NCBI RefSeq assembly: GCF_014647795.1
Contig: NZ_BMPW01000002.1
Span: forward strand, 248,001 to 312,000
Reading direction: 5' to 3'
From: Actinoplanes campanulatus
Lineage (GTDB): Bacteria > Actinomycetota > Actinomycetes > Mycobacteriales > Micromonosporaceae
DNA: 64,000 nt
The translations under genes were made by a program, and so were the position numbers. The notes beneath the pieces are model-generated. The model made no database searches. It was given only the letters and a program-made list of their open reading frames with translations, and was not told where the DNA came from. Shown piece after piece: positions 27,590-36,133 of this stretch (positions within the stretch are counted from its first letter, which is position 1; each line of letters opens with the position of its first letter).

Positions 27590-28618
27590 GTGGTTTACGA
27601 CGCGTTCGTCCTGCTCTCCTTCGGCGGGCCCGAGAAGCCCGATGACGTGATGCCGTTCCTGCGCAACGTGGTCCGCGGGCGCGGCGTCCCGGACGAGCGC
27701 CTCGCCGAGGTGTACGAGCACTACATGCACTTCGGCGGGGTGTCCCCGATCAATCAGCAGTGCCGCGACCTGCTCGCCGCGATCGGGACCGAGTTCGCGG
27801 CGCACGGCGTGAGCCTGCCCACCTACTGGGGCAACCGCAACTGGCATCCGATGCTGGCCGACACCGTGGCGACGATGCGCGACGACGGGGTCGAGCACGC
27901 GCTCGGGTTCGCCACCAGCGCGTACGGCGGGTATTCGTCCTGCAGGCAGTACTGGGAGGACATCGCCGCGGCCCGGGCGCACGTCGGGCCGGGCGCCCCA
28001 CGGATCGCCAAGCTGCGGCAGTTCCACGACCATCCCGGCTTCGTGAATCCGCACGTGTCCGCCGTACGGGAAGCCTTGACGGAGCTGGAACCGGCCCGCC
28101 GGGCCTCCACCCGCCTGGTCTTCACGGCCCACTCCGTCCCGGTCAGCATGGCCCGGTCGGCCGGCCCCGAGGGCGGGCGGTACACCGCCCAGCTGGAGGA
28201 GACCGCCCGGCTGGTGCACGCGGCGGCCGCCGCCGACCTGGGCTACGACCTGGTGTGGCAGAGCCGCTCCGGCCCGCCGCACATCCCCTGGTTGGAACCG
28301 GACATCAACGACCATCTCGCGCTGCTCGCCGAGAAGGGGGTGACGGACGTGGTGGTCAGCCCGATCGGGTTCGTCTCCGACCATCTCGAGGTCATCTGGG
28401 ACCTCGACAACGAGGCGAAGGAGACCGCGGCCCGGCTCGGCCTCGGCTATGCCCGGGCGGCGACGCCCGGCGTTCATCCCGAGTTCGTCGCAATGGTGCG
28501 GCAACTCGTCCAGGAGCGGACCGATGATCAGGAACGGCCAGCGCTCGGTACGCTGCCGACCTGGGACGTCTGCCCCGCGGACTGCTGCCCCCCACCCGCG
28601 CGACGAAAGGCACCCTGA
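27590..28618 (+). CDS. hemH: Ferrochelatase (coproporphyrin type)
   Basis: A 342-residue enzyme that inserts Fe2+ into the porphyrin ring; in actinobacteria the substrate is coproporphyrin III. LLSFGGPE at the start, GFATSAYGGYSSCRQYW and LVFTAHSVPVSM carry the family motifs, the latter with the metal-handling histidine. Cys118 and the C-terminal Cys328, Cys332 and Cys333 (VCPADCC) suggest the [2Fe-2S] cluster known from actinobacterial ferrochelatases. CAGGAT is six bases before an additional in-operon GTG at 27590, suggesting an internal leaderless promoter. The stop overlaps the next gene by 1 bp. Confidence 0.93.
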   Translation: MVYDAFVLLSFGGPEKPDDVMPFLRNVVRGRGVPDERLAEVYEHYMHFGGVSPINQQCRDLLAAIGTEFAAHGVSLPTYWGNRNWHPMLADTVATMRDDGVEHALGFATSAYGGYSSCRQYWEDIAAARAHVGPGAPRIAKLRQFHDHPGFVNPHVSAVREALTELEPARRASTRLVFTAHSVPVSMARSAGPEGGRYTAQLEETARLVHAAAAADLGYDLVWQSRSGPPHIPWLEPDINDHLALLAEKGVTDVVVSPIGFVSDHLEVIWDLDNEAKETAARLGLGYARAATPGVHPEFVAMVRQLVQERTDDQERPALGTLPTWDVCPADCCPPPARRKAP

Positions 28619-29397
28619 TGAAGGAGCGTAAGGCGATCGAGAGCTGGCTCACCGATATGGACGGTGTCCTCGTCCATGAGGGTGAGCCGGTGCCGGGCGC
28701 GCCCGAGTTCGTCAACCGGATGAAGGCGAGCGGCAAGCCGTTCCTCATCCTCACCAACAACTCCATCTACACGCCCCGCGACCTCCAGGCCCGGCTCTAC
28801 CGGATGGGCTTCGACGTCGACGAGACCTCGATCTGGACGGCCGCGCTGGCCACCGCCCAGTTCCTCGCCGACCAGCGGCCCGGCGGCACCGCCTACGTGA
28901 TCGGCGAGGCCGGCCTGACCACCGCCATGCACGCGGCCGGCTACATCCTCACCGAGTTCGAGCCCGACTACGTGGTGCTCGGCGAGACCCGCACCTACAG
29001 CTTCGAGGCGATCACCAAGGCGATCCGGCTGATCAGCGCCGGTTCCCGGTTCATCTGCACGAACCCGGACGCCACCGGCCCGTCGAACGAGGGCCTGCTT
29101 CCGGCCGCCGGATCGGTCGCCGCGATGATCTCCAAGGCGACCGGCGTGAAGCCGTACTTCGTCGGCAAGCCGAACCCGATGATGATGCGGTCGGCGCTCA
29201 ACGCGATCGGCGCGCACAGCGAGAGCACCGCGATGATCGGCGACCGGATGGACACCGACGTGCTGTGCGGTCTCGAGGCCGGGCTGGAGACGATCCTGGT
29301 GCTCACCGGGATCAGCAGCCGGATGGAGAGCGAGACGTACCCGTACCGGCCGTCCCGGATCGTCAACTCCGTCGCCGACCTGATCGACGAGATTTGA
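28618..29397 (+). CDS. HAD-IIA family phosphatase (NagD-like)
   Basis: A 259-residue phosphatase: motif I TDMDGVL (nucleophile Asp13), motif II ILTNNS, a C2B-type cap, motif III lysine in YFVGKPNP, and motif IV MIGDRMDTDV. NagD relatives remove phosphate from nucleotides or sugar phosphates. The ATG shares its A with the hemH stop (TGATG), indicating translational coupling in the fabG-inhA-hemH operon. It is followed by an overlapping NUDIX gene. Confidence 0.88.
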   Translation: MKERKAIESWLTDMDGVLVHEGEPVPGAPEFVNRMKASGKPFLILTNNSIYTPRDLQARLYRMGFDVDETSIWTAALATAQFLADQRPGGTAYVIGEAGLTTAMHAAGYILTEFEPDYVVLGETRTYSFEAITKAIRLISAGSRFICTNPDATGPSNEGLLPAAGSVAAMISKATGVKPYFVGKPNPMMMRSALNAIGAHSESTAMIGDRMDTDVLCGLEAGLETILVLTGISSRMESETYPYRPSRIVNSVADLIDEI

Positions 29398-29795
29398 GCG
29401 TCGTCGAGGCGGCGGCCTGGGTGTGTGTGCGGGAGCGGCGGGTGCTGGTGGTCCGGGCCATCGGGTCGGACGCCTTCTACCTGCCGGGCGGCAAACCCGA
29501 GCCGGGGGAGTCCGACGCCGAGGCGGCCGCCCGTGAGGTGTCCGAGGAGGTCGGCCTTCACGTCGACCCGGCCGCGCTGCGGCATTTCGCCACGATCGAC
29601 GCGCCCGCGCACAACCGGCCGCCGGGCACTCGCGTACGTCTCGTGTGTTTTCTCGGTGAGGGACCCGGCGGCGAGCCGAAGGCGGCCAACGAGATCGCCG
29701 AGATCGGCTGGTTCACGTCGGCCGACGCCGGGCGGTGCGCGCCCGCGATCCGGATCGTCCTGGACGAGCTAGTCGGCGCGGACCTGATCGACTGA
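29394..29795 (+). CDS. NUDIX hydrolase
   Basis: A 133-residue protein. The NUDIX box GGKPEPGESDAEAAAREVSEEVGL lies at about residues 33-56 with all key Gly, Arg and Glu residues. It should hydrolyse a nucleoside diphosphate derivative. The TTG at 29394 overlaps the HAD stop as TTGA, and no better start exists before the box, so a TTG start is proposed. The 3' end overlaps the convergent second NUDIX gene by 27 bp. Confidence 0.82.
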   Translation: MSVVEAAAWVCVRERRVLVVRAIGSDAFYLPGGKPEPGESDAEAAAREVSEEVGLHVDPAALRHFATIDAPAHNRPPGTRVRLVCFLGEGPGGEPKAANEIAEIGWFTSADAGRCAPAIRIVLDELVGADLID

Positions 29796-30299
29796 GCGGG
29801 CGTGCTCGGTGAAGAACCGGGTGGCGATCGCGGTGTGGATGCCGAACCCGAGCTCGGTCGGCCCGTAGAGCACCTCCCGCCGGACCGTCTCCTCGGTGTC
29901 CGGCTCCGGCGGCAGGTCGGCCGGGCTGCGCATCGCCGGCAGCAGGCCGAAGATGAGGACCGTGCCGTCGGGGGCGCTGACCGTGTCGTACAGCCGGATG
30001 TGGCCCGGATCGGCCACCACCCCGGTCTCCTCGAACAGCTCCCGCACCGCGGCGGCCTGCCAGGTCTCGCCCACGTCGATGAAACCGCCCGGCAGCGCGA
30101 GCCGCCCGCGAGCCGGCGCGATCCCGCGGCGGACCGCCAGCAGACCGGCGCCGACCGGCTGGACCGCCACCGCCACCGGGGTGGGGTTGAGATAGCTGAC
30201 CTCGCCGCACGCCGTGCAGCGGCGCGGCCACGGCTGATTGACGGTGAACCGGGCGCCGCAGAAGCTGCAGTGCGCGTGCCGGTCGAGGGCCGGGCTCAC
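29769..30299 (-). CDS. NUDIX hydrolase with zinc ribbon
   Basis: A 176-residue protein. A four-cysteine ribbon comes first (HCSFCGARF, then RRCTACGEVSYLNPTPVAVAV), as in NADH pyrophosphatase (NudC)-like proteins. The NUDIX box is GGFIDVGETWQAAAVRELFEETGV. It would cleave NADH or a related dinucleotide. The GTG start at 30299 overlaps the stop of the upstream 260-aa gene as GTGA. It overlaps the convergent NUDIX gene of the fabG operon at the 3' end. Confidence 0.84.
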   Translation of the reverse strand: MSPALDRHAHCSFCGARFTVNQPWPRRCTACGEVSYLNPTPVAVAVQPVGAGLLAVRRGIAPARGRLALPGGFIDVGETWQAAAVRELFEETGVVADPGHIRLYDTVSAPDGTVLIFGLLPAMRSPADLPPEPDTEETVRREVLYGPTELGFGIHTAIATRFFTEHARSVDQVRAD

Positions 30300-31078
30300 G
30301 GGCGCAACGGGGAGTTGCAGGCCGCCACCAGGGCCTGGCGGCAGGCGGCGGTCAGCGGGCGCAGCGCCTCGTCACGCTGCTGGGCCTCGTAACCGTTCAC
30401 GGCGCCGCCCGGCGCGCTCGTCTCGGCCAGGGCGAGGACCTGGTCCAGGACGCTGGCCCGGGCGAACAGCCGCCGCGAGCGCGGGTCGAACCCGGGCGGC
30501 AGGGTCTCGGCGCTCTCCGGCCGGCGCAGCGCCTGGAGGGCGCCGGCCAGCTCCGGTTTCCACTGCGCCACGTCGAGCCGGGTCAGCCGGGCGGTGGCCT
30601 CGCCGAGCGCGACGGTGAGCTGCGCCTCGGCCTCGGCGGCGCCCATCTGGAAGACCTGCCGGTGCTCGGGCGCCTCGTGGACCCGCCACAGCACGGTGGA
30701 GAACTCCACACCCGAGCCGGACGTGTGCCGGCGGACCTCCGGCACCACCCCGAACGACGGAGTCATCACCGCCTCGCCGGCCAGCAGCGCCGCCCCGGTC
30801 AGGTCGCCCGGGCCGGGCAGGCCGCGCGGGTCACCGGGCACCGGCAGCACCAGGCGGATCTCGTCGGGGTGCAGCTTCGCGAAGATCGGCAGGCCCTGGG
30901 GCAGCGGGACGTCGGTCCAGGTGCCGGGGGCGTCGGCGACGAGGTGCTCCTCGTCCGCGGCGATCTCGTCGGCCAGCTCGTCGAACGGGACGAGGCCGGC
31001 GCGCCAGGCGCGCACCCAGGCCACGAACCTGGTGGACCGGCGTGCGGTACGGGTGGCCGCATCGGCTGCGGGTGACAT
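30296..31078 (-). CDS. Conserved hypothetical actinobacterial protein
   Basis: A 260-residue soluble protein that I do not recognise. The N-terminal half has FVAWVRAWRAGLVPFDELADEI and PIFAKLHPDEIRLVLPVPGDPRGLPGP; the C-terminal half is helical (AEAEAQLTVALGEATARLTR). The composition and conservation pattern suggest a real gene: the ATG at 31078 is seven bases after TACCCT (leaderless) and the stop overlaps the NUDIX start by 4 bp, so the two are co-translated. No catalytic motif is evident. Confidence 0.7.
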   Translation of the reverse strand: MSPAADAATRTARRSTRFVAWVRAWRAGLVPFDELADEIAADEEHLVADAPGTWTDVPLPQGLPIFAKLHPDEIRLVLPVPGDPRGLPGPGDLTGAALLAGEAVMTPSFGVVPEVRRHTSGSGVEFSTVLWRVHEAPEHRQVFQMGAAEAEAQLTVALGEATARLTRLDVAQWKPELAGALQALRRPESAETLPPGFDPRSRRLFARASVLDQVLALAETSAPGGAVNGYEAQQRDEALRPLTAACRQALVAACNSPLRP

Positions 31079-31168
31079 GCGAGCAAGGGTACGTGCCGGT
31101 GCGGAGAGTTGTCTCGGCTCGGAGCGTCACCGCCTGTGTGTCCGTGATCGCGCGTTACCGTGCGGGAC

Positions 31169-31975
31169 ATGTATGGGGAGGATGTGCTGGCGGGCGACTG
31201 GCGCCGCCGGAAGGTGACACCGGAGGTGGAGGCCGAACCGGATCTGGTGGTCGAGGACGCCGATTCCGGGTTCTGCGGTGCGGTCGTCGGGTTCGAGCTG
31301 GGCGCCGTCGTCCTGGAGGACCGCAACGGCAGGCGCCGCAACTTCCCGCTCGCCCCGGCCGCGTTCCTGCTGGACGGCCGTCCGGTCACATTGGTCCGCC
31401 CGGTCGCCGGCCGGATCAAGAAACAGCGCCGGGTCACCGCGTCCGGGTCGATCGCCGTCGACGACGTGAGGGCCCAGGTGGCGAAGGCCAGCCGGATCTG
31501 GGTGGAGGGCATCCACGACGCCGCGCTGGTGGAGCGGATCTGGGGCGACGACCTGCGGATCGAGGGCATCGTCGTGGAGCCGCTGGACGGCATCGACGAC
31601 CTGACCGGTGCGGTCGCCGCGTTCCGGCCCGGGCCGGCGCGACGGCTCGGCGTACTGGTCGATCATCTCGTCCCGGGGTCCAAGGAGAGCCGGATCGTGG
31701 CCCGGGTGACCGACCCGAACGTGCTCGTCACCGGTCATCCCTACGTGGACATCTGGCAGGCGGTCCGGCCCGAACGGGTGGGCCTGCGCGCCTGGCCGGT
31801 GATCCCGCCGGGCCGTCCGTGGAAGGAGGGCGTCTGCGCGGCCGTCGGTGTCCGGGAGCCGGCCGACATGTGGCGCCGCGTCCTCGCCTCGGTCAGCTCC
31901 TACAGGGACGTCGAGACGCCGCTGATCAACTCGATGGAACGGCTGATCGACTTCGTCACGGTCTTCGAGGACTGA
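31169..31975 (+). CDS. DUF3097 family protein
   Basis: A 268-residue protein. It begins MYGEDVLAGDWRRR and continues EPDLVVEDADSGFCGAVVGFE, IWVEGIHDAALVERIWGDDLR and LGVLVDHLVPGSKESRI; these match DUF3097, an actinobacterial family with a Toprim-like central segment (WVEGIHDA and the VLVDHLV acidic region). The function is unknown. TACCGT ends seven bases before the ATG at 31169, so this leaderless start is preferred to a GTG three codons upstream. It overlaps the 3' end of the convergent MocR gene by 20 bp. Confidence 0.85.
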   Translation: MYGEDVLAGDWRRRKVTPEVEAEPDLVVEDADSGFCGAVVGFELGAVVLEDRNGRRRNFPLAPAAFLLDGRPVTLVRPVAGRIKKQRRVTASGSIAVDDVRAQVAKASRIWVEGIHDAALVERIWGDDLRIEGIVVEPLDGIDDLTGAVAAFRPGPARRLGVLVDHLVPGSKESRIVARVTDPNVLVTGHPYVDIWQAVRPERVGLRAWPVIPPGRPWKEGVCAAVGVREPADMWRRVLASVSSYRDVETPLINSMERLIDFVTVFED

Positions 31976-33377
31976 GCACGCTTCCGATGCGGCGGGCGGC
32001 CTCGGCGAGGCGGTCCGGCGGGTGGGCGGCATAACCGATCACCAGGCCCGGCGGTCCGGTGCGGCGCCGGTGCCAGGTCAGAGGCTGCACCAGTACGCCC
32101 GTGGCCGCGACCCGCCCGGCCACCTCCACGTCGTCGGCCGTCTCCGGCAGCAGCACGAGCAGGTGCAGCCCGGCCGCCACCCCGGCCACCCGCAAACCCG
32201 GCAGATGCTCGCGCAACCCGGCCAGCAGCGCGTCCCGCCGTGCCCGCTGGCGGGCCCGGACCGCCCGCAGATGCCGCTCGTAGTCGCCGGACGCCAGCAA
32301 CTCGGCCAGCACCAGCTGCGGCAGCGCCGGATTGCCCAGGTCGCTGGCGTGCTTGGCGGCGAGCAGCTCGGCCTGCATCGGGCGCGGGGCGATGAGCCAG
32401 CCCATCCGCATGGCCGGCGCCAGCGATTTGGAGACACTGCCGAGGTACGCCACCCGCTCCGGCATCGACCCCTGCACCGCGGCGACCGGCGCCCGGTCGT
32501 ACCGGTGCTCGGCGTCGTAGTCGTCCTCGATCACCAGGTTGCCGGCGGACGCCCAGGCCAGCAGCTCCCGGCGGCGTTCCGGGGCCAGCACCACCCCGGT
32601 TGGGAACTGGTGCGCCGGCGTCAGCACGGCCGCACCGACGCCGGTCGCGACCAGATCGCCGATCCGCATCCCGTCCGCGTCGACCGGCACCCCCACCTGC
32701 GCCATGCCCCAGAACGCCATCTGGTCGGCGGCGCCCCGCGACCCCGGGTCCTCGACCGCGACCGTCGTGACGCCCCGGGCCTTGAGGACGTGCGCGACCA
32801 GGGCGAGCCCTTGCGCCACGCCCGCGGTGACCACCACGTCGTCCGCTTCGGAGCGCACCCCACGCGTACGGGTGAGCCAGGCGACCAGTGCCGCTCTCAG
32901 CCGGGGCGTGCCACCCGGGTCGCCGTAGCCGAGGTCCGCGGCCGTGATCCGGTCCAGCACCGCGCGCTCGGCCCGCAGCCAGACCGCCCGGGGGAACGCC
33001 GACAGGTCCGGCACACCCGGCGACAGGTCCAGGTCGATGCCGTCCGGGGCGGAGACCGGCAGCCGTAGCTCGTCCAGGGTCCGCCGGCGGTCCCCGGCCG
33101 GCCGTGACCCGAGCGCCGTGCCGCGCCCGGTGACGACCGTGCCCGACCCGGTCCGCGCCCCGGCCAGCCCCTCGTCGACCAGCCGCTGGTAGGCCTGCAC
33201 CACCACACCCCGGGAGACGCCCAGCTCCCCGGCGAGGAGCCGGGTGGCCGGCAGCCGGGCGCCCGGCGCCAGCCGCCCGGCCGTGATCGCCGCCCGCAGG
33301 CCCTCGGTCAGCCAGGCGGTCAGCCCCTTGGCCGGCGCCTCGTCGGCCCGTAGCTGGAGAAAGTCCGATCCGGAAAT
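31956..33377 (-). CDS. MocR-type GntR regulator with aminotransferase domain (AUU start)
   Basis: A 473-residue protein. Residues 1-75 form a GntR winged helix (GLRAAITAGRLAPGARLPATRLLAGELGVSRG). The rest is a type I aminotransferase fold with the PLP lysine near 317 in GSVSKSLAP and the aspartate in LVIEDDYDAEHRYDR. The open frame carries the complete HTH only if translation starts upstream of the GTG at 33206. The only start in the right place is ATT at 33377, with GAGG seven bases upstream and a stop four codons further up. It is divergent from the EamA gene, its probable target. MocR proteins bind AATTGGTCCA-like repeats, which are present. Confidence 0.82.
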   Translation of the reverse strand: MSGSDFLQLRADEAPAKGLTAWLTEGLRAAITAGRLAPGARLPATRLLAGELGVSRGVVVQAYQRLVDEGLAGARTGSGTVVTGRGTALGSRPAGDRRRTLDELRLPVSAPDGIDLDLSPGVPDLSAFPRAVWLRAERAVLDRITAADLGYGDPGGTPRLRAALVAWLTRTRGVRSEADDVVVTAGVAQGLALVAHVLKARGVTTVAVEDPGSRGAADQMAFWGMAQVGVPVDADGMRIGDLVATGVGAAVLTPAHQFPTGVVLAPERRRELLAWASAGNLVIEDDYDAEHRYDRAPVAAVQGSMPERVAYLGSVSKSLAPAMRMGWLIAPRPMQAELLAAKHASDLGNPALPQLVLAELLASGDYERHLRAVRARQRARRDALLAGLREHLPGLRVAGVAAGLHLLVLLPETADDVEVAGRVAATGVLVQPLTWHRRRTGPPGLVIGYAAHPPDRLAEAARRIGSVLSPRRP

Positions 33378-33420
33378 TGGTCCACCTCATCCCGCTCGAA
33401 TTGGCCCTCGAACCGGACCA
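33375..33420. promoter_or_regulatory. MocR operator region
   Basis: AATTGGTCCA (33375-33384) and AATTGGCCCT (33399-33408) are direct repeats 24 bp apart, and GGACCA (33415-33420) is an inverted partial copy. Such AATTGGTCC-type repeats are typical MocR sites. They lie between the divergent MocR and EamA genes. The first repeat overlaps the proposed ATT start codon. Confidence 0.5.
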
Positions 33421-33443
33421 TACTCGGGGGAACGATTCTCCTC

Positions 33444-34406
33444 ATGACACCCTCCGTTCGGGAATCCGCCGCACCGCCACGCCTTCCGCGGACCGCGCGC
33501 TACGGGCTGGCCGGGGCGGCCGGCATGGTCTTCGTCGGCGGCAGCGTCGCGGTCTCCGGCCACCTCGCCGACGCACCGCTGTTCACCGTGCAGGCCGCCC
33601 GGTACGGGGTGGCCTGCCTGCTCCTGCTCGGCTACGCCCGATGGGCCGGCACCCCGGTGCACCGGCCCCGCCGCCGCGAGTGGCTCTGGCTGCTCGGCGT
33701 CACCCTGACCGGCCTGGTGATCTTCAACGTCGCCCTGATCCAGGGCTCCCGGCACGCCGAACCCGCGGTCATCGGCGTCGCCGTGGCCTGCGTGCCGATC
33801 GTCCTAGCCGCGGTCGGCCCGCTCCTGGAGGGCCGCCGCCCGGCCGCCCGGGTGCTGGCCGCCGCCGTGGTGGTGACCGCCGGCGCGGCCCTGGTGCAGG
33901 GGCTCGGCCGCACCGACGCGACCGGCGTGGCCTGGGCGGCCGTGACGTTCGCCTGCGAGGCCGCCTTCACCCTGCTCGCGGTGCCGGTGCTGGGCCGGCA
34001 CGGGCCGCTCGGCGTCTCCGTGCACGCCACCTGGCTGGGTGCCGCCGTGTTCGCCGCGATCGGCCTCACGGTCGAGGGCCCCGGCGCGGTCACCCGGCTC
34101 CACCTCGACGACGTCCTGGCCGGCGCCTACCTGGCCGTCCTGGTCACGGCCGTCGCGTTCCTGCTCTGGTACACGTGCGTGGCCGGCATCGGCTCCGGCC
34201 CCGCCGGCCTGCTCACCGGCGTGGCCCCGGTCGCGGCCGCCGCCACCGGCATGGCCCTCGGTGCCCCGTCCCCGGCCCCCCTGGTCTGGCTGGGCATAGC
34301 CACAGTCGCTGCCGGCCTGGCCCTCGGCCTCTCCCACCGCCCCACCCCCATGCCCACCTCAACCGCCGCCACCACCGCGGCAGCCGCCGCCCGCCCGCGA
34401 TCTTGA
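33444..34406 (+). CDS. EamA/DMT-family transporter
   Basis: A 320-residue membrane protein with ten hydrophobic segments in two EamA repeats (GLAGAAGMVFVGGSVAVSGHL at the start, VAWAAVTFACEAAFTLLAVPV in the second half). LIQGSRHAEPAVIGVAVACVPIV is a typical first-repeat segment. DMT exporters carry amino acids or metabolites out of the cell. The divergent MocR regulator suggests a substrate tied to amines or PLP. CATACT (33418-33423) could be its -10. The stop codon lies inside the first CAAGATCG inverted repeat. Confidence 0.83.
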   Translation: MTPSVRESAAPPRLPRTARYGLAGAAGMVFVGGSVAVSGHLADAPLFTVQAARYGVACLLLLGYARWAGTPVHRPRRREWLWLLGVTLTGLVIFNVALIQGSRHAEPAVIGVAVACVPIVLAAVGPLLEGRRPAARVLAAAVVVTAGAALVQGLGRTDATGVAWAAVTFACEAAFTLLAVPVLGRHGPLGVSVHATWLGAAVFAAIGLTVEGPGAVTRLHLDDVLAGAYLAVLVTAVAFLLWYTCVAGIGSGPAGLLTGVAPVAAAATGMALGAPSPAPLVWLGIATVAAGLALGLSHRPTPMPTSTAATTAAAAARPRS

Positions 34407-34550
34407 ACGCTTCCCCACCGTCTGCGGTAGCCGATCGTCCAAGATCGCGGCCGGTGGGGGTGGCGCGTCTGGCGTCGTGCCCACTCGCCTGTTGAGCGCC
34501 TCCTCGATCTTGGGTGGTGGGAAAACGGTCAAGATCGCGGGAGGTTGGGG
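34396..34550. repeat. Paired CAAGATCGCGG inverted repeats and G-rich gap
   Basis: Two hairpins are built from the same element: CGCGATCTTG with CAAGATCGCG (34396-34405, 34440-34449), and CGATCTTG with CAAGATCG (34505-34512, 34530-34537). The right arms continue as CAAGATCGCGG followed by GGT and a run of G (34440-34464, 34530-34555). The remaining gap up to 34727 is a purine-rich tract with no gene. Similar CAAGATC copies sit after other genes in the window. Confidence 0.55.
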
Positions 34551-34727
34551 GTGGTGAGTGCGGAGGGGAGAGGGCGCGGAGAGAGAGGGAGAGGCGGGTG
34601 GAGAGGACGGGCGGCTCAGGCCGGTGGGGCGGCACGGGCGGGAGGGGGCAGGTGGTCGCGGAGGTGGCGGGACGGGGTGGTTGTGGTTGGGGGTGCGATG
34701 TCCGTACCGGGGATGGGGTCGAGTTTT

Positions 34728-36035
34728 TCAGGCCAGATGGCTGGGGGCGCGGCTGTAGCGGAAGGTGGCGATGTCCAGGCGTTCGGCCGTGCCGTCGGGG
34801 TCGCGCAGGATGCGCAGGATCTCGCCCTCGTTGTCGCCGGAGAGGCCGCGCCAGCGGTCCGGGGCCTCGCGCGCGAAGCGGGTGTGATGGTTGGGGCCGG
34901 TCATGACGAGGGCGTCGCCGTCGGGGAGGAGCGAGTACTCGCGGCCCATCCACCACCAGCGGCCGCAGATCTCGGCGGCCTCGCCCTCGGGGGCCGCGGG
35001 CGGGCGCCACGCGGGGACGGGGGTGGGCTCGCTGTCCAGGGTCGCGGTGAGAGCCGCCAGGCCGACGTCCTTGATGCTGGTGCCGTCGAGGCCGTAGGCG
35101 TTGGCGAAGACGATGACGCCCATCCGGCTGCGGCGGTGTACGGCCAGGTGCGCGACGTAGCCGGGCATCGAGCCGCCGTGCCCGGCGTAGACCCGCTCGC
35201 CGACCCGGTACAGCTGTGGGCCGAGGCCGTGCCCGGCGGTCCAGGACTCCAGATCGCTGATGGCGACCGGCGTGCACATCTCGTCGACCGTCTCCCGGGC
35301 CAGGACGGCCGGCGCCGGATCGGCCAGGAAGGCGGCCCATTTCGCCATGTCGGTGACCGTCGACCAGAGCTGCCCGGCGGGCGCCATGGCGCCGGTGTCC
35401 GGGCGCGGCTCCTCGTGCAGGGCGCCGCCGAGAGCGTGCTGCACCACATAGCCGCGGGCGTACGGCTCGACCGGCGCGTAGGTGGTGCGCTTCATGCCGA
35501 GCGGGTCGAGGAGGCGTTTGCCGGCGAGTTCGGCCCAGCCCATGCCGGTGACCCGTTCAAGGACCGCGCCGAGCAGACCGTAGGCCAGGTTGGAGTAGCG
35601 GTAGCGGCGGTACGGCGGCCCGGCCAGCTTCTCGTAGGTGAGCTCGGCCAGCAGCCTGTCCACGTCGCCGCCGGGGTTGCGCTCCCACCACGGGCCGTCC
35701 GGCTCACGTTGCAGTCCGGAGACGTGGCCGAGCAGCTGGCGCAGGGTCACGCCGCCGATCGGGGTGCCCGGCAGGTGCCGGTAGAGCAGGTCGTCGAGGG
35801 CGAAGAAGCCCTCGTCGCGCAGTTGCATCACCAGGGTCGCGGTGATCGTCTTGGTGATCGAGCCGAGCCGGTACTGGGTCTTCGGGTCCGGGCGGGGCTG
35901 CTCGCCGGCGCCCGCGAAGTGCAGGACGGCGCGGTCGCGGACGACGGCCAGGGCGAGCGACGGCACCCGGCCGGTGGACTGTGCCCGGGCGGCGATCCCG
36001 TCGATCCGGCGGACGGTCTCCGGTAGCAGCGTCAC
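34728..36035 (-). CDS. Serine hydrolase, class C beta-lactamase family
   Basis: A 435-residue protein from the GTG at 36035, chosen because GGGAGGG lies nine bases upstream; an ATG ten codons earlier (36065) is possible. The SxxK motif is in RLGSITKTIT, the YSN motif is in RYSNLAYGLLG, and GHGGSMPGYVAH stands for the third motif. The C-terminal 110 residues form the extra beta domain of penicillin-binding-protein-like esterases. It may be an esterase, D-aminopeptidase or lactamase. No signal peptide. It is divergent from nfeD. Confidence 0.85.
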   Translation of the reverse strand: MTLLPETVRRIDGIAARAQSTGRVPSLALAVVRDRAVLHFAGAGEQPRPDPKTQYRLGSITKTITATLVMQLRDEGFFALDDLLYRHLPGTPIGGVTLRQLLGHVSGLQREPDGPWWERNPGGDVDRLLAELTYEKLAGPPYRRYRYSNLAYGLLGAVLERVTGMGWAELAGKRLLDPLGMKRTTYAPVEPYARGYVVQHALGGALHEEPRPDTGAMAPAGQLWSTVTDMAKWAAFLADPAPAVLARETVDEMCTPVAISDLESWTAGHGLGPQLYRVGERVYAGHGGSMPGYVAHLAVHRRSRMGVIVFANAYGLDGTSIKDVGLAALTATLDSEPTPVPAWRPPAAPEGEAAEICGRWWWMGREYSLLPDGDALVMTGPNHHTRFAREAPDRWRGLSGDNEGEILRILRDPDGTAERLDIATFRYSRAPSHLA

Positions 36036-36133
36036 GGTGGGTTCCCTCCCCTGCGGCGAACTCATGGGTCTAACTGTTTGAACCGGATTCGGCTACGGTC
36101 GCCGTGGGTGCATGGACGTGTCACGATCGGTGT

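Noticed and set aside
33206-33390. Frame from ATG at 33390 as the MocR start
   Set aside because: It is in a different frame and its translation lacks the winged helix and aminotransferase; it would need a one-base change to be the true start.
34545-36026. Plus-strand frame over the G-rich gap and serine hydrolase
   Set aside because: It is antisense to a gene with intact SxxK and YSN motifs, and starts in a purine tract of low complexity.
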